A DNA stretch of 64,000 nucleotides from Bacillota bacterium (GTDB lineage Bacteria; Bacillota; Clostridia; Christensenellales; SZUA-584). The translations under genes were made by a program, and so were the position numbers. The first letter of the stretch is position 1; each line of letters opens with the position of its first letter. The notes below the pieces were generated by a model. The model was given only the letters and a program-made list of their open reading frames with translations. It had not been told where the DNA came from and made no database searches. Where the stretch lies: the NCBI GenBank assembly GCA_023459495.1, contig JAEWTL010000078.1, forward strand, positions 62,001 through 126,000. Reading direction: 5' to 3'. Positions 16,552 through 26,324 of the stretch are shown piece after piece.

Positions 16552-17739
16552 TCATTCCTCCATGCTGCTCAGATACGTGATAAACTGCTGTGCTGTCCTC
16601 GGGCTGCGTCCGCCCAGCGCAAAGCGCTCGGCTTGCTCGTCCAGCGCTTTTTGGTCCATGCTGACGCCCTGCCGGACGGCCAACTCGTGCACGATGTCAA
16701 GGTAATCATCTTTATTCGGCTTGAAAAAGCCCACCGTGAGACCGAACCGTTCGGAGAGCGAGGTCAGCTCCTGCAGCGTTTCACCGCGATGCACGTCGTC
16801 TCCTTCGCGGTCGGAGAACCGCTCGCGCACGAGGCGGCGGCGGTTGCTTGTGGCATAGATCACCGTGTTGGCAGAACGCGCGGATGCGCTGCCTTCCAGC
16901 ACAGCCTTCAGCGCGTAATAATCGTCGCCCTCACCGGTAAACGAGAGGTCGTCGATAAACAGGATAAACTTGAGTGGCAGTTCCGCCAGCGTCTCCAAGA
17001 CTTCGGGGATGCTGCGGAACTGATCCTTTTTAATCTCCACAAGCCGCAGGCCCTGCTCCGCATACCCGTTTACGATTGCCTTGACCGTGGACGATTTACC
17101 CGTACCCGCGTCGCCGAACAACAGCGCATTGGCGGCGGGCTTACCGGAAAGCAGCGCAAGTGTGTTGCGAAGCAGCGCCTGCTTCTGCCGCTCGTAGCCG
17201 ATGAGGTCGGCTAACCGCACCGGGTCCGGCCTGGTTACCGGCGCGATCTGTCCTTCCTTCAGGCAGAACATTGCATGCCTGCCCCATATGCCGTAACCAC
17301 GGGAGGGCAGCGCATCCATGCGAGCCGCGTATTCTGTCATAAAATCAATTTTGTTGGTTTTCCATTCCGGCAAAAAGCCAGTGTAATCGACGCATTCCTT
17401 CACGCGAGCCGCGTCCAGCAATGAAACCGCCTGCAGCGTTCTAAGGTCGCTTTGGATGCTTTGCTCCAGCAATTCGTTAACCGGCAGTCCTTTTGCCCGC
17501 CGCAGCACAGCCGGATTCACATCCTCCAGCGCGAGGCCGAGCAGATATTCCGATAAATTGTCCGTATGTCCAAACAAGGTGCGCGCAAACTCCGCGTATG
17601 CGTCCACGGCCTGCAGCCCATCCAGCGCATCCAGCAGCGCACACAGGCGGTGCATCACCGTGTCGTCCAGTACGCCGCGCAGCATCGTGAGCGCGCGTAG
17701 CGCATCCCGAAGCTGTCTGAATTCTTTCGTTTCTCCCAA
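16552..17739 (-). CDS. DUF815 family AAA+ ATPase
   Basis: 395 residues. The C-terminal AAA+ core has Walker A GDAGTGKSS, Walker B KFILFIDDLSF and the sensor stretch VIYATSNRRRL, followed by RFSDREGDDVHRGETLQE, the DUF815 signature. The N-terminal 170 residues are helical and variable. Starts with TTG behind GGAGG (5-nt spacing). DUF815 ATPases are widespread in Firmicutes, role unclear; clients unknown. Second gene of the operon, 11 nt after the DUF6054 gene. Confidence 0.9.
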   Translation of the reverse strand: MGETKEFRQLRDALRALTMLRGVLDDTVMHRLCALLDALDGLQAVDAYAEFARTLFGHTDNLSEYLLGLALEDVNPAVLRRAKGLPVNELLEQSIQSDLRTLQAVSLLDAARVKECVDYTGFLPEWKTNKIDFMTEYAARMDALPSRGYGIWGRHAMFCLKEGQIAPVTRPDPVRLADLIGYERQKQALLRNTLALLSGKPAANALLFGDAGTGKSSTVKAIVNGYAEQGLRLVEIKKDQFRSIPEVLETLAELPLKFILFIDDLSFTGEGDDYYALKAVLEGSASARSANTVIYATSNRRRLVRERFSDREGDDVHRGETLQELTSLSERFGLTVGFFKPNKDDYLDIVHELAVRQGVSMDQKALDEQAERFALGGRSPRTAQQFITYLSSMEE

Positions 17740-17750
17740 GCCCGCCTCCG

Positions 17751-18086
17751 CTATATCCGGTACGCCGCAAGCGCGTTGGCAGCCACGTTCGAAAAGCTTG
17801 ACGCCGCGCCCCAGTCAAAGTTGATCAGGCCCTGCCCGCCACCGCCGCCTACGCAGTGCACGCGCGTCCTGCCGGTAAAGTCGTCGAGCACAACCGTGAG
17901 CGTCAGCCGGTTGCCTGCGCGAATATAGTGCTTCTCATACACGCGCGTAATAAACCCTCCGCCGCCCGGTGCGCCTGCTCCGTAAGCATCGAGGATCTCG
18001 CCCGTGACGCTGCCGCGCACCACTGCATCGTCGAGAATTTGTGCCGCCTGCGGCACGCTCAGCGATACATAAAACGTGTCTGCCAT
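17751..18086 (-). CDS. DUF6054-like small protein
   Basis: 111 residues, no signal peptide or membrane segment. The glycine-rich centre (GAGAPGGGGFITRVYEKHY) and the C-terminal VHCVGGGGGQGLINFDWGAA match my recollection of DUF6054; the number should be verified. Start ATG 18086 with GGGAGGTCC upstream. First gene of the operon with DUF815. Function unknown. Confidence 0.65.
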   Translation of the reverse strand: MADTFYVSLSVPQAAQILDDAVVRGSVTGEILDAYGAGAPGGGGFITRVYEKHYIRAGNRLTLTVVLDDFTGRTRVHCVGGGGGQGLINFDWGAASSFSNVAANALAAYRI

Positions 18087-18173
18087 AGTGGACCTCCCTG
18101 AATGGTATATTTGCCGCCCCCCGTGCCTATACTTTACCAGACCATATGTTCGGTAAGGCTCCGGAGGAATGCT

Positions 18174-18527
18174 GTGATTGCTTTTATCAAGAATGCCGAA
18201 AACTTAACCGCCAAACTCATCGCCGTATGCGCGCTCAACGTGACGGATATCGTGCTCACGATCGCGCTTCTTAGCACCGGAGCGTTTTCTGAAGGCAACC
18301 CGATGATGGCGCAGCTGATGGGCAGTACCCCCGCCGCGCTGGCCGTCAAGCTCATCGCGCCTGCATTGCTTACGGCCCTGCTCATCTTCCGGCTGCGCGG
18401 CGCAGATTCCCGACAGCGCCGGACCGCCAACGTACTGATCTGCGTATTGCTCGGGTTCTACGCGCTCGTCAACCTGTCGCACATCGTATGGGGCACGGTA
18501 TATCTCGTGCTTCAGCCTTTAGCATAG
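18174..18527 (+). CDS. DUF5658-like small membrane protein
   Basis: 117 residues with three to four membrane helices. GTG at 18174 is preferred because CCGGAGGA lies 8 nt upstream; the longer frame from 18102 starts with an unlikely sequence. The LNVTDIVLTIALLSTGAFSE segment and EGNPMMAQ fit the DUF5658 pattern (a TD...E.NP motif between helices). Tail-to-tail overlap of 16 nt with the PanE-like gene. Function unknown. Confidence 0.7.
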   Translation: MIAFIKNAENLTAKLIAVCALNVTDIVLTIALLSTGAFSEGNPMMAQLMGSTPAALAVKLIAPALLTALLIFRLRGADSRQRRTANVLICVLLGFYALVNLSHIVWGTVYLVLQPLA

Positions 18528-19429
18528 CCGTTTTCGATCTCCTCCACACGCCTGTACAGTTCGCGGTTGACAGGCGTATCGATGCCGTACTTTTTCGCAA
18601 GAGAGAGCACCGTACCGGAGAACAGCTCCACCTCGCTGAGCCGCTGCGCTTCCACGTCCTGCCGCATGGAGGGTTTGCCCATAGGGCTCAGCCCCTGCAG
18701 TACGCCGAGCCAATACTCAAGGTCGCTTTCATCAAGAAAGATGCCCTCCTTTTGCGAGAGAACCATTACTTCGCGCATCGCCGCAATCATCTCGTCACGC
18801 GCAAAGCCGGGCTTTTGTATGTCCCCGTAGTTTTCGCCGTATACCGCCACCACCTGATTGACGCCCACGTTGACCATGAATTTGCCCCACATGCGTTTTG
18901 GCATATCGGGGTCCGCAATGTGCGGCACCTCCATGCGGGTCAAAAACGCGTCCACATCGCGCGTCATGCCGGAAACCACTCCCTTTTCGCGGTCACCGAA
19001 AACGATCTGGCCCATGTTGTGATAGGTCAGGTGTCCGTCCTTCATTACAGCATCCATGGCCTGCGCCACACATAGCAGTACATGGCCATCTCCGTATGCC
19101 TCGCCGATCATGCGCTCGCTGATGATGCCGTTCAGCAAAGAGAGAATGATGGTATGCTCGCCCACCTGGCTGCGGGCCGTTTCAATCGCGCCCGCAAGGC
19201 CGCCTTGCTTGACTGCGAAAATGAGCAGATCTGCCGGGCTGCCTTCGCCCGGGGCCAGAAAATGAAAATCACAGCGCTCACCGTTGCAGGTGACGCCGTC
19301 CCTCTTATACCGTGCAATGCGCTCTTCGTCCGCAACGACGCGCAGGCCCTGCATTTTTTTGTTTAAATGATGCGCATACATTGTGCCCAGCGCGCCGAGG
19401 CCGATGATTGATACAGTCCTGATTTCCAT
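18512..19429 (-). CDS. panE: 2-dehydropantoate 2-reductase family (PanE/ApbA)
   Basis: 305 residues. PanE reduces ketopantoate with NADPH in coenzyme A synthesis. The N-terminal dinucleotide motif is IGLGALGTMYA; a conserved Lys follows in FAVKQ, with LLNGI and the C-terminal helical domain containing WGKFMVNVGVNQV and PSMRQDVEAQRLSEVE. The last motif (catalytic Lys region KPSM) is typical of the family. No panB or panC nearby, so a related ketoreductase role is possible. Start ATG 19429. Confidence 0.87.
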   Translation of the reverse strand: MEIRTVSIIGLGALGTMYAHHLNKKMQGLRVVADEERIARYKRDGVTCNGERCDFHFLAPGEGSPADLLIFAVKQGGLAGAIETARSQVGEHTIILSLLNGIISERMIGEAYGDGHVLLCVAQAMDAVMKDGHLTYHNMGQIVFGDREKGVVSGMTRDVDAFLTRMEVPHIADPDMPKRMWGKFMVNVGVNQVVAVYGENYGDIQKPGFARDEMIAAMREVMVLSQKEGIFLDESDLEYWLGVLQGLSPMGKPSMRQDVEAQRLSEVELFSGTVLSLAKKYGIDTPVNRELYRRVEEIENGYAKG

Positions 19430-20278
19430 TCCGTCGTCCCTTAAAATGTTTTTTTCATTTTATCATGTCCGGCAGCACGTTTTCAACGCTACGCAGATCA
19501 AAACCCATCTTTTTAAAATCAAAAAATGTTTCATCGGACGAACGGACAAGCAATCGGCAGAACAAAGAAAGGATTTTCCTTTTCATAACACGACACGATC
19601 GAAATCCGGCGTTGAAAAAACAACTTGCTCGCCTTATCATGAAATCAAGCTCCAGGGAATACCGAAGGAGCATGAGCCACGCGGAAGATCGCCGTATCTA
19701 AAGTACGGAGACAGTTTGCGAAAGTAACGGGACATTCGTTTCGGATACGTCGCAGGTCAAGCTGCAGGCAAAAGAATGTGCAGAGAAGTTGTTGCCAAGA
19801 CGAAAGTTAAAGCGGTGATGGATCAAGGATTCAGGGTCTGTATGTATGATGAAAATCTGTAAAAGGGTTACCGTAAGGATTCATGTTTCAGAAGAGGGTT
19901 CGCTGGAGCCTTAATTTTTGTTTTTAAGCAGATGCAACCGCTTTCCTAAACTACTTTCCGGTTAACGAAAAAAGCAGCTGCACTCCTCAGCCGCCTTTCC
20001 CGTAATGTAAGAGGGTTCTTGGCTATTGGGATGAAGCAGTGAACGCGCCATTGCGTCCATCAGCATCCTCCTGCTTTGACTCTATCCTGTATTTGATTAT
20101 AACCCGAATTTTCGGAAAAATATCGGATGATTCATGAATTGATCGTGAATCAGGCGGGTTTTTTATCTCAATATCTCCAGTGTTGTCCAGAAGCTGATTC
20201 AGCAGGAAAAGACGACCGCTTTGCGCGGCCGCCTCTCCGGGTTTGTCTGCTTTTCGGATGTACCGATGGGACCGTTCC
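19430..20278. other. Gene-poor stretch of about 850 nt
   Basis: Lower GC than the flanks. Only short overlapping frames without ribosome sites or recognisable motifs. An open run around 19680-19860 is interrupted by several stops. It may hold remnants of a decayed gene. No RNA gene, terminator or repeat could be assigned. Confidence 0.5.
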
Positions 20279-21205
20279 TTATTCCTGGATCAGATAGCCC
20301 TTCTCCTGCATGTAGGCAATGGCTTCAGGATCGTTGATGCAGTATTCCATGAAGGCTGCCACTTCGCCCGTGGGATCGCCAAGGGTGAGAAGGTTGAAGG
20401 GACGGGAGTAGGTGTAGGCACCGGAGTCAAGGTTATCCATGGTGGCTTCTACGCCGTCAATCGTCAATCCCGTGATGTTGTAGTTACCGATCAGGCCCAG
20501 CGACATGTAGCCGATACCAGTGGAGTCGTTCTCAAGGTCAGTGCCCATCTCGCCGTTGGAACCCACGATGACGCACATGTCGTCGTCGATCTCGATCTGC
20601 TCACCCGCATCGTTCTTACCAAGGAAGAGGTTCTGGAAAGCTTCACGCGTGCCAGACTCAGGATCTCTGCTGTAGAGGGTGATTTCGCCAGCTTCGCCGC
20701 CCACTTCGGACCAATCAGTGATTTCGCCGGTGAAAATCTGCTTAACCTGATCTTTGGTCAGTTCGGTGATCGGGTTGTCCTTGCTGACTACGATCGCCAC
20801 GCCGTCGATGCACAGCACTGTCGCCTGCATGGTCGGGTAGGTCGTCATTTCTTCGTCTTTCAGGTTACGGGAAGCCATGCCCATATCCACGGAACCGTCA
20901 CCGCAGGACGTTACGCCAGCGCCGGAACCAGTCTGCTCAACGTTGATCGTCACATTGGAATGCGCAGCCATGTACTTCTCTGCAAGCGCCTCGATGACCG
21001 GGCCAACCGAGGTGGAACCCGCGACCTTGATCATAACCGGCTCAGCCGATTCGGAAACTTCGGGCGAAGCGCTCTGGGAAACTTCAGCCGACACGCTCTG
21101 CTCAGCGCTCTGGGAGGGCGAGGTGGTGTCCGTCGCCTGTCCGCAGCCCGCGAAAAGCATCGCCGCAACAAGCACCATTACGATGACAGTAGTAACTTTC
21201 TTCAT
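20279..21205 (-). CDS. pstS: PstS-like phosphate-binding lipoprotein
   Basis: About 308 residues from ATG 21205 (TTTGGAGGTTAAC upstream); an upstream in-frame ATG lacks a ribosome site. Lipoprotein signal ends AAMLFAGCG. A Ser/Glu-rich linker (SQSAEQSVSAEVSQSAS) leads into a periplasmic-binding fold: VAGSTSVGPVIEALAEKY, GSGAGVTSCGDGSVDMGMAS, and SRDPESGTREAFQ, the phosphate-loop motifs of PstS. No pstCAB or phoU genes adjoin it, so it either serves a transporter elsewhere or acts alone. Long spacer ahead with no regulator seen. Confidence 0.88.
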   Translation of the reverse strand: MKKVTTVIVMVLVAAMLFAGCGQATDTTSPSQSAEQSVSAEVSQSASPEVSESAEPVMIKVAGSTSVGPVIEALAEKYMAAHSNVTINVEQTGSGAGVTSCGDGSVDMGMASRNLKDEEMTTYPTMQATVLCIDGVAIVVSKDNPITELTKDQVKQIFTGEITDWSEVGGEAGEITLYSRDPESGTREAFQNLFLGKNDAGEQIEIDDDMCVIVGSNGEMGTDLENDSTGIGYMSLGLIGNYNITGLTIDGVEATMDNLDSGAYTYSRPFNLLTLGDPTGEVAAFMEYCINDPEAIAYMQEKGYLIQE

Positions 21206-21404
21206 GTTAACCTCCAAATTTGTTTTCAAAATCATGGACAAAGCATAAACCCGCAATGTAAAGCGCGTATCAACGACAGGTTAAGCGCACGTTAAAGACA
21301 TGTAAAAAAAGCGCAAACACGACAATATCCAAGATAAACTGACGCGTCGGCTTGAAGACTGAAAGGATGGATTTGTTTTATATATAAATAGGAAAAGGAT
21401 GCAA

Positions 21405-21440
21405 TAAAAAAGCCGACCCAGCAGAGCTGCTGAGCCGACT
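21405..21440 (-). terminator. Terminator after the 21454-22038 lipoprotein gene
   Basis: Minus-strand stem AGTCGGCTCAGCAG / CTGCTGGGTCGGCT (some wobble pairs) followed by TTTTTTATTG. Placed 13 nt after the stop. Confidence 0.85.
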
Positions 21441-21453
21441 TTGATTTACATGA

Positions 21454-22038
21454 TTAAGCGGAGGCCGAGGCGGACGCGGATGTGGACGTTTCCGGAGTCG
21501 CAGTGGGTGTAGGCCCGGTAGTGGGCGAGGGGATCACGCCGTTCAGCCAGTCCGAAGCAAATGTCAGTACATTCCCTTCGTTGTTCCAGATCATACTGCC
21601 GTCGGCCGCAGTAAGGTTCTCAAACTTTTTGCCGTAAGCATCGTAAACCTCACTCGGTTGCTTTTTATAATAAGAAGGCGCACAGCAGATGTAGCCCTTC
21701 ACATCAACGACGCCTTCCATCTGTTCGTCCGTCAGCGTGAACGACTCGGATATAGGGGTGTCGGATTTCAGAATGGTGTTGTGCGCCAGAATCATGCCGT
21801 TCTGCGCCACCACGGATACGTCGATATATGTGCCGTTCATGACATCGATGCTGCCCGAGACGGTATAAACATTGCCGTCTTTCGTTATTGCGCAGCTGCC
21901 GGTGATCGTAGTTACCTGAACGCCATCGGAATGAGTCGGCGGTTTCAACGACGCAGCCTGACCGCAGCCGGCCAACGCGGCAACACACAGAATGACGGCC
22001 AGCACCGCAGCCAGCCTTTTTATTATAAAATTATGCAT
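21454..22038 (-). CDS. Small lipoprotein of unknown function
   Basis: 194 residues. Signal peptide with lipobox AALAGCG. The mature part has beta-strand-like segments (TITGSCAITKDGNVYTVSGS, IDVSVVAQNGMILAHNT) suggesting an Ig-like/FxLYD-type domain of about 100 residues. The C-terminus is low complexity (PSPTTGPTPTATPETSTS then ASASASA). It shares the Ser/Ala-rich style of the PstS linker. Monocistronic; terminator present. No family recognised. Confidence 0.75.
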   Translation of the reverse strand: MHNFIIKRLAAVLAVILCVAALAGCGQAASLKPPTHSDGVQVTTITGSCAITKDGNVYTVSGSIDVMNGTYIDVSVVAQNGMILAHNTILKSDTPISESFTLTDEQMEGVVDVKGYICCAPSYYKKQPSEVYDAYGKKFENLTAADGSMIWNNEGNVLTFASDWLNGVIPSPTTGPTPTATPETSTSASASASA

Positions 22039-22178
22039 ATTTTTCCCTTTCAGTGCGTTTTAGTACTTAACAGTATACCGAAAGCATGATACGATGTAAA
22101 GTGTAAAACCCCAAAACTGTTTCGCCGTATAGAAGCCGGTTTATATATCCTAAAGGATTATCAGCTTGGGAGATTCGT

Positions 22179-23873
22179 ATGGCAATCAAACGCAAATACA
22201 TCGGCGAACTGCTCATCGACATGGGCATGATTACCCCGCCGCAGCTGGATGAATGCTTAAAGGAGCAGAAAAGCTCCGGTGAGCGTCTGGGTAAAATTCT
22301 TCGCGGCAAAGGGTACGTGACCGAGCAGCAGCTCATGGAAATCATGGAGTTCCAGCTCGGCATACCGCTCATCAACCTCGATACTGTCACGTTTTCGCGC
22401 TCGCTCGCCAAATATGTGCCGGTTTCGCTCGCCAGAAAACACAAAATGGTGCCGATCCGGGTGGACAGTGGCAAGCTGTACATCGCGATGAACGACCCAC
22501 TGGACTTCATCGCGCTTGAGGATGCGCGCATGGTATCAGGGCTGGAAGTATTGCCCATGATCGCTTCCGAGCACGCCATTGAAGCAGGAGTCAATAAGGT
22601 ATACGGAAACGAGTACGCCGAGACTGCCATCAAGGAACTCACTGAAGAGGATAATAAGGAAGAAGCCGACACCGGCGAGGATACGGCGTCCATCAACGAC
22701 GCGCCGATCGTGCGGCTCGTAACCTCCATATTCGAACAGGCGGCCAAAGCACGGGCCAGCGACATTCACGTGGAGCCGGGCGAAAACGACGTGCGTGTAC
22801 GTGTGCGCATCGACGGCCAGCTCATTCAGTTGCTCACTATCCCCAAGCGGGCCCAGTCCGCAGTCATCACACGCCTTAAGATCATCGGCAACATGGACAT
22901 TGCGGAAAAGCGCATCCCGCAGGACGGCCGGTACAAGCTCATCGTGGGCGGCAACGAAATCGACGTGCGTATGTCCAGCCTGCCCACCGTGCACGGCGAA
23001 AAGATCGTTATGCGTCTTTTGGACAAGCAGAACTTTCTCATCTCCAAAGAGAAGCTGGGCTTTTCGGAAGACAACATCAAGAAATTCGATGACCTTATCC
23101 AGAACCCGCACGGCGTCATCCTCATCACCGGCCCGACGGGAAGCGGTAAATCCACCACGCTCTACGCAATGCTCGGTGAACTCAACAAGACGACCACCAA
23201 CATCATTACAGTTGAGGACCCGGTGGAATACACCATGCCGGGCATCAACCAGGTGCACGTGAACACCAAGGCCGGGCTGACGTTTGCTTCGGGTCTGCGC
23301 TCCATTCTGCGTCAGGATCCGGACATTATCATGATCGGCGAGATTCGCGACCAGGAGACGGTGGATATCGCCATCCGCGCGGCCATCACAGGCCACCTCG
23401 TGCTGTCCACCATTCATACCAACGACGCGCCCAGCACGATCTCGCGCCTCACCGACATGGGCGTGCCGCCGTTCATGCTCGCCGCTTCGCTGGTAGGTGT
23501 CCTATCACAGCGGCTGGTCAAGAAGATCTGCCCGTTCTGCAAGACGGAATATAAGCCCAGCAAGTTTGAGCTGCACGCGGCAGGCTTGCCGGAGTCGTAT
23601 AAACACACCATATATTATGGAAAGGGATGCACCTACTGCAACGAAACCGGGTATAAAGGCCGCATGGCTGTGCACGAGATCCTCGTCGTGGACCGTGAGG
23701 TGCGCGACATGATTACGAGCGACCGCAGCATAGACGATATACGCGATTACGCGATCAAAAAGCAGCGCATGAGTACGATCGCCGCGGGATGCGTCGCCCT
23801 GCTGGAAAAGGGCGAAACCACCATCCAAGAAGTGATCCACACTGCGTATGCCTATCAGGGAGGGAACGAATGA
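22179..23873 (+). CDS. pilB: Type IV pilus assembly ATPase PilB (GspE family)
   Basis: 564 residues. N-terminal MshEN-type domain (YIGELLIDMGMITPPQLDEC, residues 7-150), able to bind c-di-GMP in some homologues, then the GspE core. Walker A GPTGSGKSTT (about 317-326), Asp box VEDPVEY, Walker B DPDIIMIGEIRD, His box. Zn-binding cysteines CPFC (about 451) and CTYC (about 484). Powers pilus extension. Start ATG 22179 after TTGGGAGATTC. First gene of pilB-pilT-pilC; the stop overlaps pilT by 4 nt. Confidence 0.95.
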   Translation: MAIKRKYIGELLIDMGMITPPQLDECLKEQKSSGERLGKILRGKGYVTEQQLMEIMEFQLGIPLINLDTVTFSRSLAKYVPVSLARKHKMVPIRVDSGKLYIAMNDPLDFIALEDARMVSGLEVLPMIASEHAIEAGVNKVYGNEYAETAIKELTEEDNKEEADTGEDTASINDAPIVRLVTSIFEQAAKARASDIHVEPGENDVRVRVRIDGQLIQLLTIPKRAQSAVITRLKIIGNMDIAEKRIPQDGRYKLIVGGNEIDVRMSSLPTVHGEKIVMRLLDKQNFLISKEKLGFSEDNIKKFDDLIQNPHGVILITGPTGSGKSTTLYAMLGELNKTTTNIITVEDPVEYTMPGINQVHVNTKAGLTFASGLRSILRQDPDIIMIGEIRDQETVDIAIRAAITGHLVLSTIHTNDAPSTISRLTDMGVPPFMLAASLVGVLSQRLVKKICPFCKTEYKPSKFELHAAGLPESYKHTIYYGKGCTYCNETGYKGRMAVHEILVVDREVRDMITSDRSIDDIRDYAIKKQRMSTIAAGCVALLEKGETTIQEVIHTAYAYQGGNE

Positions 23874-24922
23874 ATCTGCTCTCGCTGTTGGAAAGAGCGT
23901 CGGGGATCACTGACCTGTCCGATGTCCACATCACCGTGGGGATTCCGCCCATGGCGCGCATCAGCGGCAAGCTGACGCCGCTGGCAGATTTCCGGGTGAC
24001 GCCCGACATAGCGCTCAGCTATGCCAAGGAGATCATGAACGAAGCCCAGTGGCGGCTGTTCGAGGAGAACGGCGAGTTCGACTTCTCTATCTCTGTGCCG
24101 GGCAAGTACCGGTTCCGCGTCAACACATTTCGGCAGCGGCAAAGCGTGGCAATCGCGCTGCGCGTCATCAAAGCCTCCCCGCCTGACATCAACGAGCTCG
24201 GGTTGCCGCCCGTCATACCCTCGCTGTGCAACTACACGCGGGGTATCATCCTTGTCACCGGCCCTACTGGCAGCGGCAAGTCAACCACGCTCGCGGCCAT
24301 GATCGACTACATCAACCGTACGCGCAGCGAGCATATCATCACGCTTGAAGACCCGATCGAGTTTCTGCACCGACATAAAAAATGCATGATCAACCAGCGT
24401 GAAATCGGAGTGGATACCATCAGCTATGCCGCCGCCTTGCGTGCTGCCCTGCGCGAAGACCCGGATGTGATTCTCGTGGGTGAAATGCGCGATCTTGAGA
24501 CCATCAGCATTGCACTGACCGCGGCTGAAACCGGACACCTCGTACTCTCCACGCTGCACACCACGGGCGCGGCTAAAACCATCGACCGCGTGGTGGACGT
24601 GTTCCCGCCTTACCAGCAGCAACAGATTCGTATGCAGCTCTCCACGGCGCTGGTTGCGGTACTCTCGCAGCAGCTGTTGCTCTCCACGGACAACAAGACC
24701 CGCGTCATCGCCGTGGAAACGATGATCGCCAATCCGGCCATCCGCAACCTGATTCGCGAGAATAAGATCCATCAGGTGGCAAGCGCCATGCAGACCGCGG
24801 GAGCCAGCGGCATGCAGCTGATGGATAACTCGCTTGGGCAGCTCTTCCGCGCGGGCAAGATCTCGCGCGAGACCGCATATACCTACGCAATGGACAAGAA
24901 TTATATATCGACTCTGCTGTAA
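23870..24922 (+). CDS. pilT: Type IV pilus retraction ATPase PilT
   Basis: 350 residues starting at ATG 23870, overlapping the pilB stop, with GGGAGGG upstream. Walker A GPTGSGKSTT, LEDPIEFLH, Walker B DPDVILVGEMRDLETI and the HLVLSTLHTT His box are intact. No Zn cysteines, as usual for PilT. The N-terminal LSDVHITVGIPPMARISG replaces the common DLHL(T/S)xGxPP. Retracts pili for twitching or DNA uptake. Confidence 0.94.
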   Translation: MNLLSLLERASGITDLSDVHITVGIPPMARISGKLTPLADFRVTPDIALSYAKEIMNEAQWRLFEENGEFDFSISVPGKYRFRVNTFRQRQSVAIALRVIKASPPDINELGLPPVIPSLCNYTRGIILVTGPTGSGKSTTLAAMIDYINRTRSEHIITLEDPIEFLHRHKKCMINQREIGVDTISYAAALRAALREDPDVILVGEMRDLETISIALTAAETGHLVLSTLHTTGAAKTIDRVVDVFPPYQQQQIRMQLSTALVAVLSQQLLLSTDNKTRVIAVETMIANPAIRNLIRENKIHQVASAMQTAGASGMQLMDNSLGQLFRAGKISRETAYTYAMDKNYISTLL

Positions 24923-24934
24923 GCAGTTTCGGAG

Positions 24935-26146
24935 GTGACGTTTATCAAATACCTGTACAAAGCCGCCAACCGGGCGGGCCACACTGTGGAAGGAATCATT
25001 GAGGCAGCGGACCGCAAAGCCGTGCTTTTCGCGCTCCGTTCCAAATCGTTGTACCTGCTTGAGCTCTCAGAGGTAGCTCAAAAGGTTTCGCTCGATATCC
25101 AGATTGGATCCCCTAAGATCCCAAAGAAAGTGCTCGCCGTGTTCTGCACGCAGTTCGCCAGCATTTTGAAGGCAGGTGTGCCGCTGGTGCAGGCGCTGAA
25201 TATACTGACCGAGCAGACCGAGCACAAACAGCTGCAGAAGATACTGGTAACCGTCAATGAGGAACTGCAGGCGGGCAAGGGGCTTTCGGAATCGCTCAGC
25301 GCTCATGATAAGGCGCTGCCTCCCATCATGATCAAGCTCATCGAAGCGGGCGAGATGAGCGGTACGCTGGACCTCTCATTACAGCGGCTTGCGGTCCAGT
25401 TCGAAAAGGACTACAAACTGCAAAAGAAGGTCAAAGGTGCGATGACCTACCCTACCATCGTAGGCGTCGTGGCAGTACTGGTCGTCATCTTCCTCCTTGT
25501 GTTCATCATGCCAAAGTTTACAGCTATTTTTTCTACGATGAAGACGGAAATGCCTGGTATTACCAAATTCTTTTTATCGCTTTCGGATTTCGTTGTTCAC
25601 GACTGGATGTATCTACTCGGTTTCATCGCTCTGTTCATCGTATTGTTCCGGTTCTATAAGGGATCTGTCGTTGGGCAGACGCAGATCGATGGTATGAAAC
25701 TGAAGCTCCCTGTGGTCAAAAAGGCGATGGCGCGCATCCTATCAGCACGCTTTGCGCGGACGCTTGCCACACTAACTGCCTCTGGCGTATCGCTCACGCA
25801 GTCGCTGCGCATCGCCTCCAAAGTAGTCGCCAACAAAGTAGCCGAAAACCGGTTGATTGACATTGAGGAGCAGATCAAGCGTGGCGTCTCGCTACACGCA
25901 GCCATCAGCAAGGAAACGATGTTCCCCAAGATGATGATGCATATGACGAAGATCGGCGAAGAATCAGGAACTCTTGACCAAATGTTAGAAAAAGCCGCAG
26001 ATTACTTTGAAGATGAAGCGGAATCCTCCATTGATAAGCTGACCTCGCTGCTTCAGCCGATCATGCTGGTTCTCGTTGCCGTCATCGTGTTAATGATCAT
26101 GCTCTCGGTAATGCTGCCAATGTTCTCAATCTATTCGAGTGTGTAA
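24935..26146 (+). CDS. pilC: Type IV pilus inner-membrane platform protein PilC
   Basis: About 403 residues with two T2SSF domains: first around KVLAVFCTQFASILKAGVPL, second around RILSARFARTLATLTASGVS. Each is followed by hydrophobic helices (YPTIVGVVAVLVVIFLLVFI, and LLQPIMLVLVAVIVLMIML). The start is doubtful: GTG 24935 is inside the GGAGGTG ribosome site, and the next plausible initiator at correct spacing is ATC 24946. 12 nt after pilT. Confidence 0.94.
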   Translation: MTFIKYLYKAANRAGHTVEGIIEAADRKAVLFALRSKSLYLLELSEVAQKVSLDIQIGSPKIPKKVLAVFCTQFASILKAGVPLVQALNILTEQTEHKQLQKILVTVNEELQAGKGLSESLSAHDKALPPIMIKLIEAGEMSGTLDLSLQRLAVQFEKDYKLQKKVKGAMTYPTIVGVVAVLVVIFLLVFIMPKFTAIFSTMKTEMPGITKFFLSLSDFVVHDWMYLLGFIALFIVLFRFYKGSVVGQTQIDGMKLKLPVVKKAMARILSARFARTLATLTASGVSLTQSLRIASKVVANKVAENRLIDIEEQIKRGVSLHAAISKETMFPKMMMHMTKIGEESGTLDQMLEKAADYFEDEAESSIDKLTSLLQPIMLVLVAVIVLMIMLSVMLPMFSIYSSV

Positions 26147-26324
26147 TAATGCCGGGAATTTACATCTTGTAATTTTTTGAAGAAAATTGTACAATTAATT
26201 GGAAATCGCGAAAGCTTCCGATTAAAGGAAATTTCTAAAAAGAGCTTGTTTCAGTAAAACGAAAAGCGTTTATATAGAACCCGTAGTCTTATAATGCGCA
26301 TGCAAAAGCGAAAGGAGAAATAAA

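Noticed and set aside
20243..21295. Plus-strand open frame of about 350 codons opposite pstS
   Set aside because: No ribosome site, unlikely composition; pstS on the other strand has a signal peptide and all motifs.
22536..23417. Minus-strand open frame of about 290 codons opposite pilB
   Set aside because: Shadow caused by codon bias; pilB motifs are unambiguous.
26147..26324. Search for a c-di-GMP riboswitch upstream of the pilin gene
   Set aside because: No GEMM-like conserved core could be found; only AT-rich sequence with a -10-like TATAAT.
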